Below are positions 10,830 through 17,779 of a stretch of DNA of 64,000 bases, piece by piece. The stretch's first letter is position 1. The number at the start of each line of letters is the position of its first letter. Source of the DNA: Paucibacter sp. DJ2R-2 (GTDB taxonomy: Bacteria; Pseudomonadota; Gammaproteobacteria; Burkholderiales; Burkholderiaceae_C); contig NZ_JAJIRT010000002.1 of NCBI RefSeq assembly GCF_025717675.1, positions 372,001 through 436,000 of the forward strand, written 5' to 3'. The notes beneath the pieces are model-generated. The model did not search any database. It had not been told where the DNA came from and was given only the letters and a program-made list of their open reading frames with translations. The position numbers and the translations under genes are program-made.

Positions 10830-11155
10830 GGCGGCCAGGTGCGGGCAACACACCCATGGTTGGCTGCGGCCTGGCCCCTCGGGCTCTGGCGCCCGAAAAG
10901 CCCAGCCGCAAGGCTGGGAAATTGGCTGGAACGAACGGACCCAGGGCAGCAACGGGCTTGTGGCCCAGGCCTGTCATGGCCGGCCCTGCGCCACACCGGC
11001 AACCGCCGGCGGATCGCGCGGCCGGGCCTTGCGCGCTCGGGCCGTGATCGTACCGCAGCGCAGCATTTGCCCTGGCCTCTGGCGACGATTGGCCTTGCAT
11101 CTGGAGCGCTCTCTCCAGGGCTAATATGGCGCCGCCCTCAGCTGAAGCCGCCGCC
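10830..11155. other. Divergent intergenic region with a GC-rich hairpin
   Basis: About 326 bp separate the divergent DUF3683 oxidoreductase and glycerophosphodiesterase genes. At 10901-10918 there is a perfect CCCAGCC-GCAA-GGCTGGG hairpin. Read on the minus strand it is followed by CTTTTCG, so it would sit in the oxidoreductase 5' leader about 70 bases before the start and could act as a weak attenuator. I see no convincing open frame, RNA gene or promoter consensus in the rest. Confidence 0.4.
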
Positions 11156-11911
11156 ATGAACATCTCGTCCACGCCCACCTGGCCCCTGCCCTTCTGGATC
11201 GCCCACCGCGGCGCCGGCAAGCTGGCGCCCGAGAACACCCTGGCCGCCTTCCGCCTCGGCGCCGCCCATGGCTACCGGGCCTTTGAATGCGATGTGAAGC
11301 TGAGCCAGGACGGCGTTCCCTTCCTGCTGCACGACAGCAGCCTGCGCCGCACCAGCACGGGCTCCGGCCTGGCCAGCGCGCAGAGCTGGTCGGACCTGAG
11401 CCGCCTGGACGCCGGCAGCTGGCACAGCCGCGCTTACGCGGGCGAGCCTCCGGCCAGCCTGGAGGCCGTGGCCCGTTTCGTCCAGGCCAACCGCTTCGGC
11501 CTCAATCTGGAACTCAAACCGACGCCGGGTCAGGAGCGCCTGACCGGCCAGGTCGTGGGCCGCGAAGTGCTGCGGCTTTGGGGCGGTGCGGAGGCGCACT
11601 TGCCCCTGTTCAGCTCTTTCGAGCCCGTCGCCCTGGAAGGCGCTCGCGAGACCGCCCCCGGCGTGCCACGCGGCCTCTTGCTCGACAACCCGCGCGAAAG
11701 CTGGCTTGCCGAGGCACAAAGCCTGGGCTGCGTGGCCGTCATCACCCACTACCGCCTGATGGACGCGGCGCGCGTGCAAGCCATCCACGCGGCCGGCATG
11801 AAAGCCCTGATCTACACCGCCAACGATGAATCGGTCGTGGCCTGGCTTCGCGCCAATGGCGTGGACGGCATCATCACCGACGCGGTGGACCGCTTCGCGC
11901 CCGGCGACTGA
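11156..11911 (+). CDS. ugpQ: Glycerophosphodiester phosphodiesterase
   Basis: About 251 residues from the ATG at 11156; an in-frame ATG at 11126 would add ten residues. It hydrolyses glycerophosphodiesters to sn-glycerol 3-phosphate and an alcohol. The GDPD signature is clear: WIAHRGAGKLAPENTLAAF near the N-terminus (catalytic His, with Glu of PENT), FECDVKLSQDGVPFLLHD (metal-binding Glu/Asp and second His), LNLELKPTP, and a C-terminal ANGVDGIITDAVDRF. No signal peptide is present, so the enzyme is cytoplasmic like UgpQ. No ugpBAEC transporter lies nearby. The gene is followed by a dispersed repeat and a convergent operon. Confidence 0.9.
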   Translation: MNISSTPTWPLPFWIAHRGAGKLAPENTLAAFRLGAAHGYRAFECDVKLSQDGVPFLLHDSSLRRTSTGSGLASAQSWSDLSRLDAGSWHSRAYAGEPPASLEAVARFVQANRFGLNLELKPTPGQERLTGQVVGREVLRLWGGAEAHLPLFSSFEPVALEGARETAPGVPRGLLLDNPRESWLAEAQSLGCVAVITHYRLMDAARVQAIHAAGMKALIYTANDESVVAWLRANGVDGIITDAVDRFAPGD

Positions 11912-11940
11912 GCTCATCCCAGGCACCAGATGGCGCCCGT

Positions 11941-12070
11941 CATTCGCGGAGAAACATGGCACGCAGAGGCCGCAGGGAAACGCGGAGCACGCAGAGACAG
12001 CCAAGGTTCAGGCAGATCCTCTGCGAGCTCTGCGTCCCTCGGCTGCTTGCTCCGCGTCCGTGTTCCGGAT
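11941..12070 (+). repeat. CGCAGAG-type dispersed repeat, copy 1
   Basis: Non-coding DNA starting with TTCGCGGAGAA (11943-11953), followed by several CGCAGAG/CGCAGGG/CGCGGAG units. After a spacer come the complementary units CTCTGCG, CTCTGCG and CCGCGTCCG, so the whole can fold into an imperfect long hairpin. A second copy with the same 11-base leader lies in the opposite orientation at about 54605-54735. Both lie in the gap between two converging genes. It is not a CRISPR array, because the units are short and spacers irregular. The exact ends are estimates. Confidence 0.7.
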
Positions 12071-12097
12071 TTTGTTTCTCAAGAGCTCAAGCGCGCC

Positions 12098-12493
12098 TCA
12101 GTCCGGTTTCCAGCGCCGAAATCCCCGCTGCACGGCAGGCCGCACACGCAGGAAGCCCAGGTAAGCCCATTCCATCAGGCGCGCCACACCGGGCAGGCGC
12201 CCCAGCCAGGCCAGCCAGCGCCAGCCGGGCAACTTCGCCCACAGAGCCAAGAAGGCCTCAGCGCCACTGAGCAAGCGCCCGTCGGGCAGCTGCACATGAA
12301 AGCGCGCCAGCAGCTCCGCCTGTGTGCGCCCCGCCGGCAAGACCTGGCCCGGGTCATTGACATCGGCAAAGCAGACCGGCTGGCCCTCGGCCTGGTCGCG
12401 GTAGAGCGCGATCTCGCGCCGGCACAGCGGGCAGGCACCGTCGAAGAGCACGGTCAGCGATTCGCTGGGCTGTTCAGAAGCTTGCGGTTTCAT
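12098..12493 (-). CDS. DCC-family thiol-disulfide oxidoreductase-like protein (DUF393)
   Basis: A small protein of 131 residues with the family signature LTVLFDGACPLCRREIALYR near the N-terminus; the DGxCPLC dithiol gives the DCC family its name. A WAKLPGWRWLAWLGRLPGV segment and a basic C-terminus follow, as usual for the family. The start overlaps the stop of the photolyase-like gene by 4 bp (ATGA), so the two are probably translated together. The family is thought to have redox activity by analogy with thioredoxin-like proteins, but a substrate has not been fixed to my knowledge. Coupling to an FAD protein hints at a shared redox or light-related task, which is inference. Confidence 0.88.
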   Translation of the reverse strand: MKPQASEQPSESLTVLFDGACPLCRREIALYRDQAEGQPVCFADVNDPGQVLPAGRTQAELLARFHVQLPDGRLLSGAEAFLALWAKLPGWRWLAWLGRLPGVARLMEWAYLGFLRVRPAVQRGFRRWKPD

Positions 12494-13758
12494 CGGCGAG
12501 GTGCTGACAACAAATCATCGGCTGAGGCCAGGCCGCGCGTGCTGCGCGTCCACCAGGCGGAGAAGGAGGCGCAGCCCGGCGACACCTCGGGGAACAGGGT
12601 CGGCTCGGGCAGGCACTCGGCCCAGCGCGACAGCCAGGCTTGCAGATGCGGCTCGGCGCGGCAGCGCACCCGGCGCGCGCCGGCCAAGGCTTGGCCCACC
12701 ACCGCTGCATCGCCCCACCACATCAGCGCACCGAGCTCGGCCATGCGCGCCACGACAAAACGCCAGCGCCGCTCGCTCCAGGGCCAGGCCTCATGGAAAT
12801 CCTGCAGCCAGAGGCCGATCACCAAGGTGTCCGGCGCCAGATCGGCCGGCAGCTCGCCCAGGTTCCAGGGATGGACCAGCCAGACCTCGCGGTTTTGCAC
12901 CAAGCTCGCATCGGGCGCACTCACCAGCACGTCCAGTGGCGGCGCCGCGAGCAGGGCCGGAGCCTCGGTCGCATCGGGCCTCGCTGCAGACACCGGATGC
13001 AGGGCCGGCAGAGGCTGCCGCGCCAGCTGATCCAGGGCCTCGTAGCTGACATCGATCACCGTACCCGGGCTGTGCCAGGTCAGCGGGGCATAACGCGCCA
13101 CATTGTCGGCATTGAACAGATAGGGCTTGCGGCTGCCGGTGCCAGCCACCCATTGCCAGCTCAGGTGGTTGCTGGCCAGATCGCCGTCAAGCAAATGGCC
13201 GTAGAGCCAATCGGCACCGGTGCGCCAGTGGATCTTGCGCACATGGACCAGATAGCTGGCCAGCCACATGCGCGCATGGTTGTGCAGCATGCCTGACTGG
13301 TACAGCGTGCGCACGGCCTGGTCGACCACCGGCACGCCCGTGCAAGCCTGGCGCACATCGGCCGGCAGCTCGCGGGCATAGGCCGCATCGGGCAGCGGGC
13401 CTTCGTGCAGGGAGTCAAAAATGGCCTCGCCGCGGTGCTGCCAGACATGGCGAAAGTAAGCGCGCCAACCGAGCTCGAACACCAGCTTGTGCTGCACCTC
13501 GAGCGCATGGCGCTGCTGCACGCCCGCCAAGACCTCAGTCAAGCTCACAAAGCCATGGGTGATGTATGGCGATAAGCCCGTGACCGCGCCGTCGAGAGCA
13601 TTGCGGCTGCGCGCATAGGCCGCCGGGTCAACCGCCGCGATGCGCGCCTGCGCGGCAGCCAGGCTGGGCTCGAAAGCTTGCAGTGCGGTCGGCTCGCCCC
13701 CGTAAGCCTGGGAAGGCCGGTGCCAGCTATTGCCTATCGTGTACTCGCTCATGCCCAT
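12490..13758 (-). CDS. Photolyase/cryptochrome-related FAD-binding protein
   Basis: 422 residues from the ATG at 13758 (another Met two codons later). The N-terminal ~270 residues match the FAD-binding helical domain of the photolyase/cryptochrome superfamily: SRNALDGAVTGLSPYITHGF, VVDQAVRTLYQSGMLHNHAR, LDGDLASNHLSWQWVAGTGS and KPYLFNADNVARYAP. The usual N-terminal alpha/beta antenna domain is missing. Instead, about 150 residues follow the FAD domain with an alpha/beta look (VWLVHPWNLGELPADLAPDT, HEAWPWSERRWRFV), so the two halves may be in reversed order compared with classic photolyases. DNA repair or light signalling is possible. It leads a two-gene operon with the DUF393 protein. Confidence 0.82.
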   Translation of the reverse strand: MGMSEYTIGNSWHRPSQAYGGEPTALQAFEPSLAAAQARIAAVDPAAYARSRNALDGAVTGLSPYITHGFVSLTEVLAGVQQRHALEVQHKLVFELGWRAYFRHVWQHRGEAIFDSLHEGPLPDAAYARELPADVRQACTGVPVVDQAVRTLYQSGMLHNHARMWLASYLVHVRKIHWRTGADWLYGHLLDGDLASNHLSWQWVAGTGSRKPYLFNADNVARYAPLTWHSPGTVIDVSYEALDQLARQPLPALHPVSAARPDATEAPALLAAPPLDVLVSAPDASLVQNREVWLVHPWNLGELPADLAPDTLVIGLWLQDFHEAWPWSERRWRFVVARMAELGALMWWGDAAVVGQALAGARRVRCRAEPHLQAWLSRWAECLPEPTLFPEVSPGCASFSAWWTRSTRGLASADDLLSAPRR

Positions 13759-13846
13759 CCTTGCCGCTGTCGCCTGTGTCCTTGCTGATGATCAACACAA
13801 CAGCGTCCCAGCATAGGGTCGGGCACGGAGCACCGCTTGGACAGGG

Positions 13847-14537
13847 CTATTGCGAATGGAATGCTCGGGTGTACTGCATGCCCGGTCGGCCCAGCAGCCG
13901 TGGCGTGAAGCCGCCTTTTTCGTAAAAGCCCTGCTTGCCCTCCGCGCAGAAGAGCTGGATGTCGCGGACGCCCTGTTGCAGGCAATGCTGAACCAAGCGA
14001 TCGAGCAGCTGCGCACCCAAGCCACGCCCCTGCTAGGGCCTGTTAACACGACGCCGATGGGCCGCGAAGGCTCGCCTCAGCGGGTCAGGCTAGGCGCGGC
14101 GTGCCGCCCGCACTCGCGTGCGGGCCAGCGCTGCAACGACGCCTGGCCCGCTGAGACGAGCCTTCCCGCAGGGTTGCGGCCAGAAAGACCGCCGGCCGCG
14201 TTGCAAATCCTCGCCGGGTATCCAACCCGGCTGCGGTTTGCGCCTTGCCTGCGGCCTTTCTGACCGGCAACGCGGCCCATCGGCGTCGTGTTAACAGGCC
14301 CTGAGCCGGCAGCACGATCATCTCGGTGATAAAGGCATGCAAGACACCATCGGAAATCACCCGACCGAAGCCCACCAGCTCCTCACCGGCATAGGCCGCG
14401 CACTGTGCCCAGGAACCCGCCAGGGCGCGCGCATAGAACTCGGGCTCACGCTGCACGCCACCGGCCCAGCCGGTGCTGTCGTAGAGGCGCTGAAATTCTG
14501 TGGCATCCGGTGCCTCCTGAGTGAATCGAATCTGCAT
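13847..14537 (-). pseudogene. GNAT acetyltransferase split by an inserted element
   Basis: The N-terminal part starts at an ATG at 14537 behind a good AGGGAGG site and reads MQIRFTQEAPDATEFQRLYD ... EMIVLPA up to about 14303. The C-terminal part resumes at about 14034 with QGRGLGAQLLDRLVQH (the acetyl-CoA pyrophosphate loop) and ends at 13847 with RAFHSQ. Joined, they form a normal GNAT of about 140 residues. Between them lies the 268-bp inverted-repeat element at 14035-14302, in which the N-terminal frame runs on to a stop at 14085. Without its CoA-binding loop the truncated product should be inactive. The substrate of the intact enzyme cannot be predicted. Confidence 0.88.
14035..14302. mobile_element. 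268-bp MITE-like element with perfect 31-bp terminal inverted repeats
   Basis: Bases 14035-14065 (beginning AGGGCCTGTTAACACGACGC) are the exact reverse complement of 14272-14302. The interior holds further hairpins: a ~25-bp arm at 14066-14090 (GAAGGCTCGCCTCAGCGGGT...) pairs with about 14145-14170 with two mismatches, CCCGCAC/GTGCGGG forms a short stem, GCCGGG/CCCGGC forms another, and a GGCCAGAAAGACC arm pairs with one near 14250. There is no open frame long enough for a transposase. Position and structure suggest a non-autonomous transposable element, which broke the GNAT gene. A clean target duplication is not visible; CTG occurs on both flanks. Confidence 0.85.
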
Positions 14538-14656
14538 CAGGCCCTCCCTAAAATCCCTCATAAACAAACAGCTCGCTTTCCCTGCCCAAGCCTCGCACCG
14601 ACCGGCCCGAGAATTCCAACGTCGTTCAATCTGCCGCGCTCTGCGCGCATGACCCC

Positions 14657-15160
14657 ATGAAAACGAAAGCTCCCCTGTATCGCAAGGTCAATACCACCGC
14701 GCGCGGCGTGCATCACCGTTTCGGCAGCGACTTTCGCCACTCACGACGACAAGTCAACCAGGGCGACCTTGCAACAGAGGCCGTGCCGATGACGCAAGGC
14801 GTTCGCAGGGGCCTGGACTACACGCCTTTGTTTCGCTTTCTGCTCTCACGCGTCGGGCAAGCGTGGGACACCGTATTCAGCGAGGCTGTCGCCAGACTGG
14901 ATCGCAAAGAGCTGATTTTCTGGATGGTGTCCCTTCATCGCTCTGAGGCCCAAGACTGCATACGAACCGGAGAGGCCAGCTACTTCAGCGGCCTTTGGGT
15001 GGATGACGCAGGCGTGCTTCAGTTGGTCAACCCTTCCATGAATGCCAGCAGCCTTGCTCCCTTTTGCGCTTGCTGCACCCACACCTTCAACGGCCACCCG
15101 TTTACCCAGCGCTTCGATCTGGAACAGCGGCCTGATCGATCCCTGACGCGGCAACTTTGA
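14657..15160 (+). CDS. Conserved hypothetical protein with a CACC Cys cluster
   Basis: 167 residues from the ATG at 14657, the first codons being ATG-AAA-ACG-AAA. It has a basic N-terminus (PLYRKVNTTARGVHHRFGSD), a central RRGLDYTPLFRFLLSRVGQ segment, an acidic/aromatic core (WDTVFSEAVARLDRKE), and a C-terminal FCACCTHTFNGHPFTQRFD cluster whose cysteines could bind a metal. I have an impression of similar proteins annotated only as hypothetical, but I cannot name a family. It is soluble and stands alone, divergent from the broken GNAT gene. Its base composition appears lower in GC than its neighbours, which would fit transfer. Confidence 0.72.
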   Translation: MKTKAPLYRKVNTTARGVHHRFGSDFRHSRRQVNQGDLATEAVPMTQGVRRGLDYTPLFRFLLSRVGQAWDTVFSEAVARLDRKELIFWMVSLHRSEAQDCIRTGEASYFSGLWVDDAGVLQLVNPSMNASSLAPFCACCTHTFNGHPFTQRFDLEQRPDRSLTRQL

Positions 15161-15230
15161 AGCCAAGGCAGCCTGAGCTGCGCGAGCAGCGACTCGACTG
15201 AAAAAGAGGAGTAGGGGCAGTTCGGCCCTG

Positions 15231-15824
15231 CTACTGAATCCTCGCGTAGACGCAAGTATTCCTCGGCTCCCCCTGCGGCGACAGGCTGTCGCAGCGCAAG
15301 ATGCCTTCGAGATCGAAGCCGCAGCGTTCGGCCACCGCGCGGCTGGCGCGGTTGGTCTCGTCCATGCGGATCTCCACGCGGCGGGCGCGCAGTTGCTCGA
15401 AAGCCAAGCGGCTCAGGGCCGCCACGGCCTCACTCATGAAGCCCTGGCCCTGAGCGCTGGCGCGCAGCCAGTAGCCGATCTCGAAGCGCCGCACGGTCCA
15501 GTCCATGCGGTGCAGGCCGGTGCCGCCGAGCAGGCGACGGCCTTCGGGCGCGCGGTCGTAGATCTGGTAGCAGAGGTCACGGCGAGCGATGAAGTCGGCG
15601 CATTGACGGCGCGCCACCGCTTCGGATTCCTCAAAGCTGGGCACCTGCTGTGCCCAGGGCATCCAGGGGCTGAGCAGGCCGATGGACTCGGCCACGGCCA
15701 CGCTCAGCGCCGGGCCGATGCCGGGCCGCGGTGCGGCCAGCAGCAGGCGCTCGGTGGTGATCGTCTCGGGCACCTCGATCAGGATGGGGTCGGGCACGCT
15801 GGGGTCAGGTCTTGCTTCGCTCAT
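15231..15824 (-). CDS. GNAT N-acetyltransferase (RimJ/RimL type)
   Basis: 197 residues with the layout of ribosomal-protein-serine/alanine acetyltransferase relatives: an N-terminal beta strand ETITTERLLLAAPRPG, a PWMPWA aromatic segment, the FEIGYWLRASAQGQGFMSEA acetyl-CoA-binding motif, and the C-terminal ANxxSxxVxxxxGF-like stretch NRASRAVAERCGFDLEGILR. The RimJ/L class acetylates protein N-termini or small amines. The start codon overlaps the stop of the MFS gene by 4 bp (ATGA), so the two belong to one operon. A role in modifying the exporter's substrate is conceivable but not shown. Confidence 0.87.
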   Translation of the reverse strand: MSEARPDPSVPDPILIEVPETITTERLLLAAPRPGIGPALSVAVAESIGLLSPWMPWAQQVPSFEESEAVARRQCADFIARRDLCYQIYDRAPEGRRLLGGTGLHRMDWTVRRFEIGYWLRASAQGQGFMSEAVAALSRLAFEQLRARRVEIRMDETNRASRAVAERCGFDLEGILRCDSLSPQGEPRNTCVYARIQ

Positions 15825-17212
15825 TTATTGGGCCCCAAATCCAGCGCCAGGCCGCTGGCACCGGCCACGCCTTGCGGGTTCGCGTCCTCCAGGTCCGCAA
15901 CCTTGGGCAACTCGCGCACCTCGCGGATGGTGGGGTGGCGCCATGCAATCAGGCTCAGGCAGAGCGCGCCAACGCCTGCGAACAGCAGCGAGGAGCGCAG
16001 GCCCACATGCTCACCGAGCCAGCCGCCCAACAAGGCGCCGGGGCCGGCCGGGATCAAGATCAACCAGCGCATGGTGCTGGTCATGCGGCCCAGCATGGGC
16101 GCCGGTGTGACGGCCTGGCGCAGGGACAGGAAGTTGATGAAGATCAGCACCGCTCCGACGCCGAACATGAAGAGCATGAAGGCAAAGGCCGCCACGCCCC
16201 AGGCATTGGCCGGCATCAGACCCAGCAGCAACCAGCCCAGGCCCGAGCTGGCAATACCCAGCACCAGACAGGGGCCCGGCCCGACCCGCGCGCTGATGCG
16301 GTGGCCGAACACACTGGCCAGCACCGTGCCAGCGCCCAGGGCCACATAGCTCAGTCCCACCTCCTGTGCACTCAGCCCCAAACTGCGGGTGGCAAACAAG
16401 ATCTGCACCACCTGGGCGGCGTTGTAGCAAAGCTGCCAACCGCCCACCGTGCAGGCCAGGCTGACCAGCAAGGCCCGTTCGCGCACGAACTGCACGCCGG
16501 CCTTGAGGTCGCGCCAGAAGTCGGCTTCGCCGGCCGGGGCCAACTGCTCCTGCACCTTGATGCCACGCAGAATCAAGGCCGAGAACAGCACCAGCACGGC
16601 ATCCACCGCCAGGGCCATGGGTGCACCCAGCAGCTTGATCAGCACACCGGCCACGCCAGGCCCGGCCACTTCGGCGCCGCTGGAGGCGAGCGCGTTCTTG
16701 GCATGGGCCTCGACCAGGCGGTCGCGGCTGACCACCTGGGTCAGCACAATTTGCGCGGCACTGCCGGCGATGGTGTAGACCGTGCCGAGCACAAAGCCCA
16801 CCACATACAGCCAGTTCATGGTCAGCCAACCCATCCAGGCCGCCAGCGGCACGGTGGCCACGGCCAGGCCCAGAAAAGCCTCGCCAAAAACGTAGACCGG
16901 CAGCTTGCGCACGCGGTCCAACCAGACGCCGCCGGGCAGCGAAAACAGCACAAAGGGCGCGATTTCCATCGAGGTCAGCAAGCCCATCTGTGTGGGGCTG
17001 GCATTGAGAAGCACGGCTGCCGTCAGTGGCAGGGCCAGCATCGTGATCTGCCCGCCCAGGGAGCTGATCAGGATGGAGGTCCAGAGCCGGCGGTAGATCG
17101 CGTCACGCAGCAGGTCGCCGGGCGGCAGGGTCAGCAGGCGGCGCATTCGCTCGAACAAGAGGCCCGGCCAGAGGCCGGGGCGCGACAGGGACACAAAAAA
17201 GCGGGAAGCCAT
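15821..17212 (-). CDS. MFS exporter (EntS-like)
   Basis: About 463 residues from the ATG at 17212, which has GGAG roughly 10 bases upstream; the longer upstream frame is not family-like. Around twelve hydrophobic segments are evident. The N-terminal half has the MFS motif between helices 2 and 3 in the form GGVWLDRVRKLPVYV. The order SLGGQITMLALPLTAAVLL, FVLFSLPGGV, ASSGAEVAGPGVAGVLIKLL is that of the EntS/enterobactin-exporter-like branch of the major facilitator superfamily (often Pfam MFS_3). It sits in the inner membrane and probably expels a small molecule by proton antiport. It is coupled to the GNAT gene downstream. Confidence 0.88.
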   Translation of the reverse strand: MASRFFVSLSRPGLWPGLLFERMRRLLTLPPGDLLRDAIYRRLWTSILISSLGGQITMLALPLTAAVLLNASPTQMGLLTSMEIAPFVLFSLPGGVWLDRVRKLPVYVFGEAFLGLAVATVPLAAWMGWLTMNWLYVVGFVLGTVYTIAGSAAQIVLTQVVSRDRLVEAHAKNALASSGAEVAGPGVAGVLIKLLGAPMALAVDAVLVLFSALILRGIKVQEQLAPAGEADFWRDLKAGVQFVRERALLVSLACTVGGWQLCYNAAQVVQILFATRSLGLSAQEVGLSYVALGAGTVLASVFGHRISARVGPGPCLVLGIASSGLGWLLLGLMPANAWGVAAFAFMLFMFGVGAVLIFINFLSLRQAVTPAPMLGRMTSTMRWLILIPAGPGALLGGWLGEHVGLRSSLLFAGVGALCLSLIAWRHPTIREVRELPKVADLEDANPQGVAGASGLALDLGPNK

Positions 17213-17779
17213 GAGAAACACACTCCGAAACGGTTCCCGGTGTGCTGGCTCCCGCGCGCAGGGCGGGGTCAGGGGCAACACCAGGGCACTCCGCCAAGGT
17301 GGCGAAACGCGGGAAACAAGCGAGAGAAGACAGAACAGGGTGAGCTTGAAGCGAAGAAGCAGGCCGGCAAATCAAAGGCACGGCGACTCACCGAGGGGGA
17401 GGAGAAAACCGAAGCAGCGCCGCGTCAATGCGGGCAGTCGGCGGCAGCCTGGGGCCAGGCTGCGACTCTCACGCAGGCGAGCGCCGCACGGGGTGTGCGT
17501 CGTCGGGTGCGGTCGAGGAGCTTGGTCATGGTCTGATCTGAATCAAGAGCAGCCATGCTAACAGCGGCCCACGACGCGGAGCAAGTGCGAGTGGTCACGC
17601 CCCCGCACATCGGGGGCGCTGCGCGAACCCTCAAACCGTGGTCGACGACAAGTCGCGGGTCGGACGGCGCTGCACACCCCAAGCCCGCAGCACATGCGCC
17701 CGACCCACGTCAGGCGGCGCCTCGTGCGAACAAGAGCTTGCCGGGCACGCTCAGCAGCAGGCAAGACCTGACACTGGCC
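17213..17779. other. 567-bp intergenic region upstream of the MFS gene
   Basis: It lies between two minus-strand genes. A perfect GCCCCCG-CACAT-CGGGGGC hairpin at about 17599-17617, without a T-tract, could help end the upstream gamma-glutamyltransferase transcript. On the minus strand the tract from about 17460 to 17225 is pyrimidine-rich with several short stems and could be a long leader for the exporter mRNA. A minus-strand ATG at about 17530 opens a 34-codon frame ending near 17425, which has no clear ribosome site and may be chance. I recognise no known riboswitch. Confidence 0.35.

Noticed and set aside
10901-10918. The hairpin upstream of the DUF3683 gene considered as a proper terminator
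   Set aside because: It lies in a divergent region with no gene ending there, and the T-tract is only four bases.
14035-14302. Inverted-repeat element considered as an insertion sequence with a transposase
   Set aside because: Only 268 bp and no reading frame that fits a transposase; treated as non-autonomous.
17425-17530. A 34-codon leader frame upstream of the MFS gene
   Set aside because: No ribosome site, Arg/Ala-rich composition typical of chance frames in GC-rich DNA.
15812-17536. A 574-codon plus-strand frame opposite the MFS gene
   Set aside because: Gln/Gly/His-rich shadow of a membrane protein gene; no family features.
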